NCBI GenBank assembly: GCA_033675265.1
Contig: JAUJYZ010001210.1
Coordinates: 697,501 to 761,500 of the forward strand
Direction: 5' to 3'
Length of the DNA: 64,000 bases
Source of the DNA: Actinostola sp. cb2023
Lineage: Eukaryota; Cnidaria; Anthozoa; Actiniaria; Actinostolidae
Positions 43,235 through 55,809 of the stretch are shown piece after piece. Under the pieces are notes generated by a model. That model was not told the origin of the DNA. It was given only the letters and a program-made list of their open reading frames with translations, and searched no databases. The translations under genes and the position numbers were made by a program. How positions within the stretch are numbered: the stretch's first letter is position 1; every line of letters starts with the position of its first letter.

Positions 43235-44575
43235 ATCAGCCAAATGATTGATGAATGAAACTAGTTTATGTGTACAAAACAGGTACATTTCAACTTTTCC
43301 AAAACCCATGCTATCTCTTAATGAGCTTGTCATTAATTCATTGAAATAATCAGTATCACTATCACTACCTCTAGGTAAATATAGCTCTAAAGCACATGTT
43401 GAAGCTGATGGTCTTCTATGAACCCCTTCTTCATCTTGATCATTTTATGGAAAACATTAGGAGTTACTCTATCAGAACCAGTGATAAACATCAACATTTC
43501 TGCAAGTGATGGCACAGTTCCAGTTTCAGCCTGTAAATAGAAAGGTTCAAAATGGTAATCTGTGATATGGAACAGTTTAGCCATGTGTAAGTAACTGTAA
43601 CAACAACCATTACCCAGACGACAATTAATTCAAATGTAGTTCTGCACATTCAAATATATTGACATCTAAAAATCGCCTTGCTTAATTTGTGAAGTACATT
43701 TTTGTTATATAACCAATCATTCACATACATTTATATGATCATCCAAAATCCTTGAAGAAGCAATTAGGTATAATCATTGGTGTATGATAATAATGTACCC
43801 ATAATCATCTCTTAGAATGATCAACTTCAAACATATGAATAAAGTACATTTCTTTCGTTACTATTGCATGTAACAGTAAAGATACATTCACTAAATGTTG
43901 ATCAAAACGATAAGTGGTGTACCTTCACTAAATATTGATCAAAACAATAAATGGTGCCCTGTTCTTCAGATCTTCTGTTGGAACCTTCCCCAGACCAGAT
44001 TACTGCATAATGACCACGGAACTTATTAACTGTGAGCTGTTCTCCAGTGTCAACTAAAAGTGGGAGGAATACTTGAGGCTACTTTTTCAAATAATCTGTA
44101 AAAGAGTGTCCAACTGAATCCATTCCAGCAATGAACTGGTCAATATAAAGCTTAACCCTGTAAGTAAAACAGGCAGACACTTTGAGTTCATAACACTTTG
44201 CAGAAAAACATTTTGATAACTAAAATATAAAATATTACATGTATACCACTCAAGAGTGATTTTACTGATTCTGTGAATTGTACATTACATATAATAAACA
44301 TTAGCAGACATTGTTTTCTTTTGGTATATTTTTAAATAGTTAAAACTATTACCTGTAGTATAGTGATTCATCAACAACTTGAATAAGAATATCATCTTTA
44401 GTTGCATTGTGAACAGATATTCCATGATCCAAAAACCACATATTCTTACATTTGATATCCAATAAATTATTGTCATCTGTTGCTTCATAAAACTGTTTAG
44501 CAATTGAGGCGGTTTCCTCCATATTGTAGAAATGGCACAAGGTATGTTGACATTTTGTGGTAATTCTAACATCAA
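43235..44575 (-). pseudogene. HECT-type E3 ligase-like gene, last exons
   Basis: Three exons with good splice sites and fitting phases: about 44575-44353 (ends gtaatag donor), 44157-43923 and 43530 to about 43235. The first gives IKCKNMWFLDHGI; the second VKLYIDQFIAGMDSVG then EEGSNRR after an in-frame TAG; the third PSLAEMLMFITGSD and, after a frame shift, RRPSASTCALELYLPRG. The STC followed by a hydrophobic strand and LPRG is the catalytic-cysteine motif of the HECT C-lobe. HECT proteins transfer ubiquitin through that cysteine. Premature stop and frameshift make this a pseudogene. The left edge of the window carries what looks like the 5' part of another member. Confidence 0.5.
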
Positions 44576-44774
44576 AAAGTAAGCATCAGATAGTACATGT
44601 AAGCCAGGACCATTGTGCAGCAAACTCCAGGAAGGAAGTTATTCAGCAATGTATCGCTTCTTCCTTCCTCTAAAGAACTGCATGGTTGTGACAGAATGTA
44701 GCATAATGTTGTTATCCCCTCAAAGACACCCTTCTCTCCGCACACATTTTTCATCAAAAGCCTTAAAAACTCTC

Positions 44775-44846
44775 TGCCCTGAGCAGGATTTGAACCCAAG
44801 GCTTTGGTAGTCTAGACCGATGTGTTAACCACTACACCATTGGGAC
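44775..44846 (-). repeat. tRNA-like sequence
   Basis: The minus strand has a D-arm that pairs (gtgt agtggtta acac) and gggttcaaatcc as a B box. The anticodon stem has a mismatch and the acceptor stem does not close, so a tRNA-derived repeat is more likely than a working gene. Confidence 0.45.
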
Positions 44847-44940
44847 ACTGCCACACAGGGAACACAGCCATGTTATGAAGTGTATGTGATAACATACAAA
44901 ATATTATTATATTACAAATATTATGTACATGTACGTGATA

Positions 44941-45040
44941 TTTACTGCATGAGCTGCCGTGTTGTATCGGTAGATATAGATCCGAGCCGTAGGCGAGGAT
45001 CTATATACTCCGATACAACACGGACGTGAATGCTGTAAAT
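44941..45040. repeat. 100-bp inverted repeat
   Basis: tttactgcatgagctgccgt at the left is imperfectly inverted at the right (acggacgtgaatgctgtaaa), with a strong inner stem cgtgttgtatcgg/ccgatacaacacg and atagatcc/ggatctat. Confidence 0.6.
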
Positions 45041-45284
45041 GGCTTCTAAACCTCCATCCCAAGGTAAAACAGCATTACACGAAATCTAAGCAAATAACAC
45101 AAGAAAATTACAGAACTTTCTTGTAAAGGTACTTTTGACGTCACTGCCATGCGCAGGATACACCTCGAGTCATCCCACATTGGAAAGAGCTTTTGTATTT
45201 GTAAATAGGAAGCCGTAATGATATTCGTAACTTGCTGTCGGTGCTATGCAAAGGTCAATCATACGAGTAAATGAGACCTTTGCA

Positions 45285-45440
45285 TGATCTATGTCAGTTC
45301 TATATCACTGATATAGAACTGATGAATAAAACATTAGTGTTGTATCAGTGATACAGCATTAATGTTTTATTCATTAGGTCTGTATCACTGATACAGACAC
45401 TGATGTTTCATTCATCTGTATCGGGGTATACAGATCCATG
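45285..45440. repeat. Nested palindromes around tatcactgata
   Basis: Several overlapping palindromes: agttctatatcactgatatagaact, tgtatcagtgataca, and ctgtatcactgatacag, separated by copies of atgttttattcatt. The spacing suggests repeated foldback duplication. Confidence 0.5.
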
Positions 45441-45574
45441 CATGTGACCGATTCAACCAACCTAGTTGGATCAATTGCTCATGAATTATTGATGAGGTTT
45501 AGAAATAGAAATGCAAGTTCTGTACATATATAAAAACTAATAAATTATTAAATCTAATGTAGGTTGGATAATTC

Positions 45575-45736
45575 ATGACAACAAATTTGTATCTTCAACC
45601 TTAGTTTTAATAAAAAACTGCCAAGCTTTCGGGCTAAGCGCCCATCTTCAGGGCTAAATGTTTAAAATCTAAGATAGCCCGAAAGCTTGGCAGTTTTTTA
45701 TTAAAACTAAGGTTGAAGATACAAATTTGTTGTCAT
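45575..45736. mobile_element. 162-bp hairpin element
   Basis: atgacaacaaatttgtatct to aagctttcgggct pairs with its inverse at the right end with hardly a mismatch (about 60-bp arms). It lies just past the 3' end of the SAP-type gene. A related string, ccaagctttcgg, occurs near 52570. Confidence 0.7.
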
Positions 45737-48679
45737 AATAAATTATTGTTCAATAAATCATAAATGCACTGTCATATTCCAAGACTGCAGAAGCTTTGAT
45801 GCAATCTTTTGCTTCTTGACTAATGTGAAAATGTCTGTGTAATTCTTGTAGTCCTCCTCTGTTGGTACACAGCCATTCTTTGCTTTAAATTCTGTCTCCC
45901 ATCTCATGATGTGTTCCTTTCCTTTTGTTATAGATTTCAATACATCAACCTGAATCTGTGCAAGCTGGCTTTCGTATTTTGCCTTTGAATAATGGGATCC
46001 AGAAGTCCTTGCCAAAGTGTTGCGGCACTTTTCATATCCATAGACAACAGGAGTGCCACCCAGAACAGCTTCCAGGGCCTTGGATGTTTTTGATGTAAGG
46101 TGAGTTTTCTGCTGTGCTTGTGTTACATCAAACATTTCATTATAATTATTTGATGAATTCTCTCCTGTTGTGCCATTTGTTTCTTTTATTGTTGGATCAG
46201 ACATGGTGCTGTCTACTTGCTGAGGAGTATAGGAAGTGTCTAAATCAACTTCGACCATGTTTGTAGTCTCAACAGTGCCTGGTGTCATAGGAGGGTTAAG
46301 GGTGGTAGATTCAATAGTGGTGTTTAGTTTGGCAGGAGTGGCCGATGCTTCATCAGCTTCTAGGGTGTCAGAGGTAGTTGCCAGATCAGGCTGGAGAGTT
46401 TCTAAGCCATAAGAGGTGTCTTGCTCGTTGGTTGGAGGAAGAGTGTTGCTACTTTGGATGTCAGGGGTGCCTTGTTGTGTTGGAAGTCACTGGCATCAGC
46501 ACTTTGCTGCATTCTGTTATAAAGTAGCTTGCCTACTTTGTCTCTCAACTTGACTAGTGGCAAATTATCAGGGTTCTGTGTTACCTCCTCCCACTCTACT
46601 TCGAGGTCTTCATGCAGATACTTGATTGTAGTTGAGCGAAAGTGACAAAGAGAAGGCCCAGCTGGTTTACTTGGCTCTTCCTGTGGTCCATCCCTGAACT
46701 CCACACTACCATCGTCAGTCCACTGCCACCAGCAACCAGGACTCAGGTAATCAGCAATATTTTTCAAATGAGATTGCCAGAGGCTTGATCTTTTGATGAG
46801 GATCTTTCTGTCAATCATGGTGTTTGAAGGGGCTGGCAGACTTTTTGCCAGCTTGCTGATCTCGTTTTCTTGTGCTGCCATAGTATCCCTCTCTTGTTCA
46901 AATTCATCCTCAGCAATGATGTGGAGAAATGCATTGGGAACTAGATCTTGAGGCTGCTTGCTCCAGGTTTTCTGTGTGATATCTTGGAGTCGGTCAAAAA
47001 ATATCTCAAAGAGTTCAGCACTAATTGATCTGAAGCATATCATTCTGTATATCAAGGGGGCATGATCTATACCTTGATGATAATGTATCCCTTGCAATCT
47101 TCTTACTGTCATGGTCTTTGGAGGCAGCATAACAGACTCTAGGGCAAGAGCATGACGAAAGGCCAGGTTGTACAGTCTCAGTACTTGTCTTGGATTTCTC
47201 CTGTCTTCATTAGCATAGTATATGCCCATCATTTCGCTGAATGTCAACAGCAGCTCTAACACACTCTCAGGCACTTGGGCTTGTTTCATTAGTTGTATGG
47301 TTATGTGCAGCAGTGCTCTGCGGTAGTCTGTGCCTCTTATCTTCACCTTGTTGAGAGTAATGGAAATGGTTTCTTTAACTGCCAGCAGTGAATGGACATC
47401 TTTTATATGGTGTGGAAGTTCCTCCAGGATGTGGGCAATGTGATCGAGGCAGCAGTGAAGGGGTTCAAAAAATAAAACTTCATAGTCAGTCAGATTCAGA
47501 GAACTTAGTGTGATGTTATTGTCACCATATAGAAGTGCAGGCACTCGACTGGTACCGCCAAGGATCGCATTCAACCTCTCTTGTAACTCTGGTTTCAGAC
47601 CAGAGTCATCTTCTCCCCTGGCTTGTAGTTCTTCTCTTAGATCTTTAACTTTCAGGTTTTGAATGGATGCAAGCCCCCAATTTTTCCTTGATTTCCAGCC
47701 AATTGTTTCTTTTCTTCGAGTGTCCTGTAAGTTCTATAGGCCATGTAGTCATATTCTCCCGCTCTTCTTATGTGACCATCACAGCCGGAGCATCCTCGAT
47801 GGCCTCCCTTTTGGGTCCCGTCTTCAAACTCTATACTTGGATTATCTCCATTCATAAGCCTCATCTTGTCTTTAAACTCAATGTCATTTACTTCAATTGT
47901 CTTTGATAAGCTTTTGAGACATTCTCTTCTCGTAGGCACACATTTCATCTGGTCTGCATCACTGCTTCCACTCATACCCATCATGTAAAGGTGTGGCTCT
48001 TCAATCACTGATTGTACATCAACAAATGTTCCATATTTTTCTTGATATTCTTGATTGGTGTAGTGAATTGCTGGATCATATAGAACTCTTAGGAGGAAGA
48101 GCATGAGGCCATTATTTCCAATACCAGAATGGTCATGCCAAATCATCCAGTGTCTAGTTGTTTCAATCTGTCTCAATGTGGTTACATTTGCCTCTGTGCT
48201 TGTGTTTTCATGCAGCTCTAACAGCCTTGTACTGACTTGATCGTCTGTCATATTCTGGTATTCTTCATCACTTCTTAGTCTTGAGTATTTGGCATTTTTT
48301 TTCAGGGAATTCTTTCTTATATCTTTGAGAGGATACTTCCTTGCCGTCATAATACTTTCTTTCTTTTCAATGCCACCAGCAGGTGCCAAGACAAATTTTG
48401 TGGTACTTGTCTGGAGTACTGGCACTCCCAAGTTGTATTTTCCTATAGCAATCTTGTGTTTGATGTCATATTTAAGGCTTTTGTTTGCTCTTGGAATGGG
48501 GATTGAAATCTCACCACCAGCTTGTTTCAATAGAGCTCTTCTTATCCTGGTCTCTGTTAAAATTATTGTTGTAAATTAGAATCACACATATTTGAGATAC
48601 ATTGTATAGTTACATGTACATGCTCCAATAATTGGTTTACTATGTACACGCTATGCAATAATAAAATACCGAGTTGACG

Positions 48680-48772
48680 GGCCTGTCTAATGAATGATAA
48701 ATTATAATACTGCACGTCAGACGTTAGACGAGTGCAGTATGAAGAATTTCGAGTTCATTAGACAGTCAGCAA
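48680..48772. repeat. Inverted repeat in intron 2 of the SAP-type gene
   Basis: gcctgtctaatgaa and atactgcac at the left pair with gtgcagtat and ttcattagacagtc at the right. A miniature element is possible. Confidence 0.5.
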
Positions 48773-49784
48773 ATACATGTATTGACTGACAAAGCACGAA
48801 CTAGATGTCTCTATCCCTTTTAATATTCAAACTGAGTACACTGCAATTTTTTGTTGTTGAATGTCTGCTGTTTGCAATAGACTTCACACTCGATTCACTT
48901 TGAATATATCACCGCCACTGGATTTTACCTTTTAACAGTCTTCCAACGTACGCTCAATACAGTGTGTCGTTTCGTGTTTGTAGGTGTCGTCTTATCAATT
49001 ATGGTGTTTACTTCATCTGTGAGTTTGCTGTACTTACAGTATCGGCAATGCCAGCCATCTTGTTTTTGACAAATATTTGTATAACGGAAGTTATCATTCG
49101 GTCAATCACCGCCTTAGATTTGCCATAACACACTGAAATGAGTGCGTTATGGCTCAATAACGGCATGCCATGTAACCAGTTTTAGCCAATGAGATACTAG
49201 CATTTTGTACAGTGTATGAAGTTTGAATATTAAACCTATATATACATTTAATTAATGAAATCTGAAGGAGCATGGATAATACATCCATCCATACATACAT
49301 GCACTGTATATATATATAACATAGGGTTGGGTTGCGCGCACATGCATCCATAACCCCATGGACGCATGCTCACGTCATAGGCATACACTGTAGCGTGCCC
49401 TCTGAAATCAATCTGATAATAAAATTGCTTTATTTTAATTTGCAGTGACTATATGTTATAAAATAAATGGTCAAGTATGTCCATCGAGTTATGCTGCTAT
49501 GGTTAAGCACTCAAGAAGCTAGTCTCACTCGTCTTCACCTCGTGTGACACTTATGCTTCTTTTGTGCTTAGCAGCCTCCCGCATGAACGTTGACCATTCA
49601 TTCAATATATACAATCTACAGAATTATAAGCTTTCGTTTGGTCTTGTATTGCTTGTTGATAACCACCCTAACAACCTTTTAAGGAATGATGTTTGTTTAC
49701 AAACAAGTTTGTTTGTCTGTCTCTGTCTGTCTGTTTGTCTGTCTACAGGTTTGTTAAATTTGTTTGAATATATTGGTAGATATA

Positions 49785-49880
49785 CACCTGTTTTCAAAAA
49801 CGTTGTCCTTTTACAAAATGCAACTTGCTATTTTACCACTTTTGTATTATGTAAAAGGACAATGTTTTTGAAAACAGGTG
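49785..49880. mobile_element. TA-flanked miniature element, cacctgttttcaaaaacg family
   Basis: 96 bp with ends cacctgttttcaaaaacgtt and its inverse, flanked by TA on both sides. It lies in intron 2 of the SAP-type gene, close to the exon 2 donor. A longer copy is at 58533-58697. Confidence 0.85.
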
Positions 49881-51089
49881 TACATAGAATATATTGCAAA
49901 ACTAAAGCACATTTTTACTCACTCTTTGCAGGTGGTTCATATTGGTCATTGTCAATGCCTTCTTTTCTGAGATGGTCTTTCAAAAGCTGTCCAGCGTTTG
50001 GTGGCGACTGTTCAGAACCTCTTTTTCGGATCTGGTATTTCCTTGCCTGCTCACTCCAATTAATTGGGGTTCCAGATGGCCAATTCTTTATGTTTTGTTG
50101 CAATTGTTCAAAATTGCCATCGATTGAGGCCGGTACGTGACCTTTGATCTTCTCCTTGTTCTTGGTAGTTCGTTCGTTAGCTGAAGTTTTTGACTCAAAA
50201 TACTGCTGCACACGTTGTTTCTTCCGTGCTGAATATGGGACCCTTTGAGAAAGGTGGGAGGCAACGTCTGTCTCAGCCCAAGCTTGCTCGACATTTCTTT
50301 TCAGTTGTCGTTGAACTTTCCTCTTTTCTTTTTTCTTTTCCTCAGGTGACGATCTTCGAATGAAACCTATCTCTGGAGTAAGCCTTAAGATTTCACTGAA
50401 TGGCACTCCCAAGTTCTCCTTGCAGACATCGTTATACTTGAGATAGATATCTCGTCCGATTTCTTCCAACTCTTTTCTTTTGGGATTCTTACACACTGGG
50501 ATATTTGCCTTAGCTTCCTTGGGTGCACAAGGGAAGAGGGGCTGTTTTTTACCTCTTTTGTTCTTAGAAACTGGAAACTTCTGTGTCATGGGTGCATGAA
50601 AAATCTCACAGCATCTGCAGTTTCTCAATGTGTGCATTGTTTTCCTTTCCAATCCCGTCGAAAGCCATTTTGTACTTGAAAGGTACGCCTTTTTATCATC
50701 TGGCCTTCGCCATTCACGTATTAGCTTTTGAATAGTCTGTGTATCTTTTAGAAAAGATTCTGGCGAAATAAATATATTTTAAAAGTATTGTTGGACTTCA
50801 TTAACTCCAGATAGCAAGATTACGTTTAAATTTCTTTCTGCAAGCAAGCAAATTATTCACTCAGTTCTAATAAAGTAAGAAATTAATACCTTTGTTGATG
50901 TGAAAATTTGGAAAATCCATGAATTGCTCCATGTAGAGTCTATATCTCTCCACATTAATTCTTCTATTGAAAGTTGATTCTGGCTCTCCATCATCTTTTT
51001 TCAAATAAGTTAACACAGTACCCCTTTTCTCCCATAGAAACGTTCTTGCGTATCCACAACTTATAGGATCAGTCATTTTTACAAAACAT

Positions 51090-54000
51090 CTTTTGAAAAG
51101 TTATATATTTTTTGTAATTGGCGCGGAAAAAGAGCGCATGTCAGTTGTAAGTAACAACTGCTGACATTTGAGCTAGCTTAGGCATGTAGAAGATAATATA
51201 AATGAGTGAAATTTTTAACCTCCTTAAAAATTGTGCTTTGAGTTTGACAAAAACAAAAAAAACACAGTTACACCATTTATTGCTTTATTCAAAAAAAATA
51301 CGTTCCAGGATCGTAATTACATAATAGATATTCTAGTAATGTGTACTTAGCCGATATTTAGCCATCATGAGTCAAGAAATTGCAAATAATTAAAGGTCGT
51401 TCCTTCTTCCATTTCCATTCTCGTTCTGGAATGGAATGTGGGTAAAATTCAAGATTCAAAATGGCAGACTTTTAAGGACTGTAAGTTTGGGGCAATGAAG
51501 TGCTCGTGGGGCCACGAAATCTTCAACACCACTTTATTCACTGCTTTGAATACCCAGATTAGAAAGGTAACTTTCACATTACGATTAGACATTTCACTAA
51601 CTTATTAAACACAAAAATTGAGATTGAACAAGTTTGATCGGAAACTTCTCGACTTTTATAAATTGTATTACTTTTTAAAGATAACTTAGATCCAATGTCT
51701 AATCGTACATTAAATGATGAATCCCGAGGGAATGCAAAAATACCCTTATGACATTCATACCATTCAATTTCGGAGCCCCATTTCAACTTTTTTGACAACA
51801 ACTTCACGTGACACGAATATTGGAACATTTTTACGTTAAGGTAATTCACCACCCCAATATCTGACCATTCGCCAAATATCACCTCTTCAAAGTTATTTTC
51901 GGTGAAAATAAAAAATAATTACTAGAAATATTGAAATATAGCCTTGACCCAGGCCTTAACATACTTGAGTCCCTTGACACTTTTCGACGGGCACGTGGAC
52001 ACGGACGAAACTTCAGCAGTTGTTTGATGTTTTGGTTGTTCGTGGAATGCAGCAAGATATTATCACATGCTAGGCATTTCGATGATGGAAGTATTGAATC
52101 TTCATGATGTACAAAAACAATTTAACGGACAAGATCCTTTAAAAAGACACTGTCCATAACTTATGGCGGCCATTTTGGAATGAGTAGTACCAATCCTACG
52201 CGGTTTCGGAAGGGCTAGAACTCAGGCCTCCCAAGTTGTCATGCAGAAAAAACTTTTGTCATGACTTGAAAAGTTTTGTCATGGCAAAATGAATATTGTC
52301 AGTTCCCAAAAAATGTTTTGTTAGGACTAGAAAGGATTCGTCATAAGAAAAAAAAAAAAAATTATTATTGTCACGGTTAAAAAAGTTGTCATGACGTGAA
52401 AAGTTTTGTCATGACAAAAATTAAATATTGTCACGGTTAAAAACGTTTTGTTATGACGTGAAAAGTTAAAAAAATGTTGTTTGTCAGGATTAAAATGTTT
52501 TCTCACGACAAAATAAATATTATTTTTATAATGAGGCTTCTTCCACGTTAATTTAAATGAATTTAATCCAAGCTTTCGGACCTAACCGGTCCATCGTCAG
52601 TGAATGAATGAACGAAATGTATTTACAAGCGTCAATATCAAATTTCAAACTATCATGAGATGAATAATGAGCATGCACGTACAAAGATATTTTAAAATAA
52701 ATATTGTCATCATCATAAAAAAGTTTTAACATGACAGTTGTGGGCCACCATAGTAAATAGCCTAGAGCCCTCGAAATTTGTTTTTTAATATCTCTACTAA
52801 GGGTGTCCAGGTCTACTTTAACGAGATTTGGCGATTCCATATCTGGCACAGCATTGGCAGTTATAACAGCATCCTCGTATTGAAACCAAATACAAACAAC
52901 AATAGTAATGTATTTCTTCAATTTAGGTAGGAGTGCTACTCTTTTTGTGAGGTGTTTGGGATTTACACACGAGGGCGCACTATAAAAGGGTATTGCTCCT
53001 CCCACAATTTTTTGAATAATAATGAGTTTGAATATGGTGGACAACGGTTGAACATGGCTGAACAATGGGGTAAAATAATTTTCTTAATAAAGTCACATTT
53101 CAACAGCAAAGTTAATGAAGAAATTGTAAATTTACATCTAAAACAGTTATATTAGACGAACGTGTCAATATTTTTCGTATTCGCTAGTTATCTATACGAT
53201 TTTCAGTCGCGCCAAGCGTACCGAAGAATGTTTTGAATTTCGTGCGCCATGTATCACAACAATCAACATCCGTACTCCTTATCCAGCCGGTCCTACAAAT
53301 TCATCAAGCGAAATCCTCTTTGCCTGTAATAAGCATTTCCAAGCATAAAACTATGTTTTGTCATTTCTACATAAAGCGACAAGAGTATTGTTTTCATTAC
53401 ACAAGTTACGTTCGTCTTCGTCGTCACCGTAACAAGACGAACGATGTCGTTCGCCGCGAAGGCGTCTTGTTACGAGGTAAATGTGTCGAGCATTTGTACA
53501 TCTCTGTACTTTTATGGTAAAGGTCGGTAAGGTTTCGAAACCTATGCTGTGAGTATATTTAATTCGCAATTGGCATTTCCATGTCTTGGCGGGTAAATTT
53601 TAGCATAACCTACGAAAGAAACGGGCAGAATACTAGAGCTGTGCGACTTCAAAACGGCTAACGGTTCAAGTTCAAAGTACCATAAATTTATTTTACCAAA
53701 GTGAAAAGTGATAGTGAATTGTACAACAAAAATTATCCATGTTGGTTTTAGTACTTATTTCCACAGTTTCTTTTTCATTTGATTGATTTATAGAGCTTGC
53801 AGTTCTTGAGATCCTCTCTCTGTGACGTCTCGGTAGATTTGATTGACAGATTCAACGAACTTACCCTAGGTACCTCTCCTTTTATCGTGCGCCCTCATGT
53901 TTAACCTAGTTTTCTAATGACTAAGGCTAGGCTATCTGTATCCATGCTGTCGTCGTTTTATGGTACATGTATCAACATGTATTATTATGTCAGACAATTA
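51090..54000. other. Largely non-coding; degenerate ttgtcatgac repeats
   Basis: At 52235-52520 the motif ttgtcatgac with a gtgaaaagtttt-type spacer recurs about seven times in degenerate form. Two open frames on the minus strand (51882-51574; 53065-52553) have no recognisable domain and I do not call them genes. A CCATTTT motif with flanking GC bases lies near 52168. Confidence 0.35.
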
Positions 54001-54009
54001 GTTTGTCTA

Positions 54010-54507
54010 TGGTTCTGTGAAGGAAGAGCAAAATAAAATACAATTCAGATTCACCTTCAAATGTTGTAACCATTCCTCTTGTGTAGTGTTTTCTGGCTTC
54101 CAGCTTTCATTTCTATCACTGGACCAGTTATTGTACTGTAAAAACACCTCGCCAGATGGAGCCTTTGTGATTTTAAATGCATGAGGATTGGATATGTTGT
54201 ACAGAGGAAGAATACTCTACCATCCACTTCTTGATAACGATCATGCTGGCCAAATATGTCATCAATTGTGTGTGTTGTTGTTTTTTTCAATATAAAGAAG
54301 AGAAAAAGTATAAGTTCAATATTTTACCTTGCATGTTATTTGGATAAGTTTATTGCTGTCAGCTGTGTACACAAGTGAATAGTACTTTTCTTGCGCTCTG
54401 ATCGATTGACTACTTACTCTGTACTCAGCATTCTCGTGTCTTTTTCTTCTTGAAAATAAATTATATATATTTGGTTGACTATTCACTTGTGTGGTATATG
54501 CTAACAT
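54010..54507 (-). pseudogene. Unrecognised exon-like segments
   Basis: On the minus strand two short segments look protein-coding. 54507-54316 gives RVSSQSIRAQEKYYSLVYTA, and about 54260-54055 gives ILPLYNISNPHAFK then APSGEVFLQYNNWSSD, ending at a possible donor after QHLK. Codon use and hydrophobic pattern are protein-like, but I cannot name the family. It could be a relic of one of the nearby transposon-type genes. Confidence 0.25.
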
Positions 54508-55309
54508 AATTATTGGCCTCAGTGTCGGTGAGTAGTTTACCTCGCTCGAAGACTTGTGGCTCGGTAAATATCCACCACTGCACTACTCACCTCAAGGCTC
54601 AACTTTGGAGAATAACTGTTAAAATACTTACATTTTACGATCGATATCCTACTATTTTCATCACAAATGATAACCTTATGAAAGGTTTATTGAAAACTAA
54701 ATACTCCGTGTGTTGCCAGAGCTAAGAGTATCATCATACGATAATCATTTCCATCGTTATCGTTATAAATCATGAGGGAGCCTCCACGGTTTCTTTTCCT
54801 GACCGTACTTTTTAGTGGGTTGTGTTACTAGAACAAATAATAAGAGAACAAAGCAGATGATAAATCGTGAAGAAAGCCAAAAAATTTAATGACTAATATG
54901 GTTAATTGAGACAATTTAAGCTTAAAGGCAAGGTCTCACGTAAATTTGACAATTTTTGGAAAATGATTTAACAAATCGGAAAAACACCCAAAACAAATGT
55001 AAAGACTACACTTGTTGTTGAAATCGAGAAAATTTTGCCAAAAGTTATCTCTAACTCGAAAAAATCCGCGAAAAAGTGATTTGACTTTCGAGGAGAAATG
55101 TTCGGGTTGTTTTCGGAAAGTCACGTGATGTGACGTCACTAGTGGAACACACAGCGCTGAGAATGTACGAACTGAGATTGTTTACCAACTTGAAGGTGTT
55201 TGCTTTTTATATTTCTTCGCTTTTCCAAGCTCAATTTTAGACACACTAGTCATGGTTAAGCGTTTTGTTGTTGGCGGCTACTCCAATTTTTGTTGTTGGC
55301 GGCTACTCC

Positions 55310-55809
55310 AATAAGCCAGTTCACGCTGTCGGCCGCCATTTTGAATTGGGGCAAACGCGGCAAAATTGATAGAAATCTGGATCACTTTGACTTGCTGTAA
55401 CTCCGCTCGACTTCGTTGGATTTTCAAAATTTAAACTTCGATAATCAGCAGGCATGCATATGAGTTGTTGGAGTGAAAACAAGACCAATGTAGGTGTTTT
55501 AACTACCTTTTACGAGTCAATCTTCTTTTCACGAATGGATCTTAAAATTTCGAGCTAATTTGCATATTCACGTGCCGGACGTTTTATTTTGAAAACAAAA
55601 ATCTTTTTTTCTCGATTTGTAGCCTTCCAATACCCATCATATTATAGGACATCAATAACAAAGAACACATCTTTTCTAAAATGGTAAGTTTTTAAAATTC
55701 CAATGAAATCGAGCGGAGTTACGGCAAGTCAAAGTGATCCTGATTTCTATCAATTTTGCCGAGTTTGCCCCAATTCAAAATGGCGGCCGACAGCGTGAAC
55801 TGGCTTATT
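55310..55809. mobile_element. 500-bp element with ~115-bp inverted ends
   Basis: aataagccagttcacgctgt at 55310 is perfectly inverted at 55809, and pairing continues through ggccgccattttgaattggg and cactttgacttgc. The 23 bases just outside the left end (ttgttgttggcggctactcc) are duplicated in tandem. The interior has no gene. Confidence 0.75.

Larger units (their letters stand above)
45758..51076 (-). pseudogene. SAP-domain transposase-like gene, three exons
   Basis: Exons 51076-50890 (ATG, MTDPISCGYARTF), 50759-49923 and 48553-45758, all with GT-AG borders and phase 1 joins. Exon 3 shows IWHDHSGIGNNGLMLF, MGMSGSSDADQMKC, NGDNPSIEFEDGTQKGG followed by GCSGCDGH, then a SAP domain (VKDLREELQARGEDDSGLK), YEVLFFEPLHC, and GCWWQWTDDGSVEFRDG. 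The C-terminal part has HIMRWETEFKAKNGCVPTEE, like the Sld2/RecQL4/FAM13 motif. Two one-base breaks occur (about 47660 in an A-run, and about 46420); otherwise the gene would be about 1270 residues. I recognise it as an uncharacterised multicopy invertebrate family. I infer a DDE/RNase H-type core with a CxxC insert, as in CACTA- or KDZ-like transposases. Confidence 0.6.

Noticed and set aside
49544..50140. 198-codon plus-strand frame
   Set aside because: It runs antisense to exon 2 of the SAP-type gene and through a miniature element; a shadow frame.
52553..53065. 170-codon minus-strand frame as a gene
   Set aside because: No recognisable domain and no supporting splice sites; it overlaps the ccaagctttcgg repeat-like string at its end.
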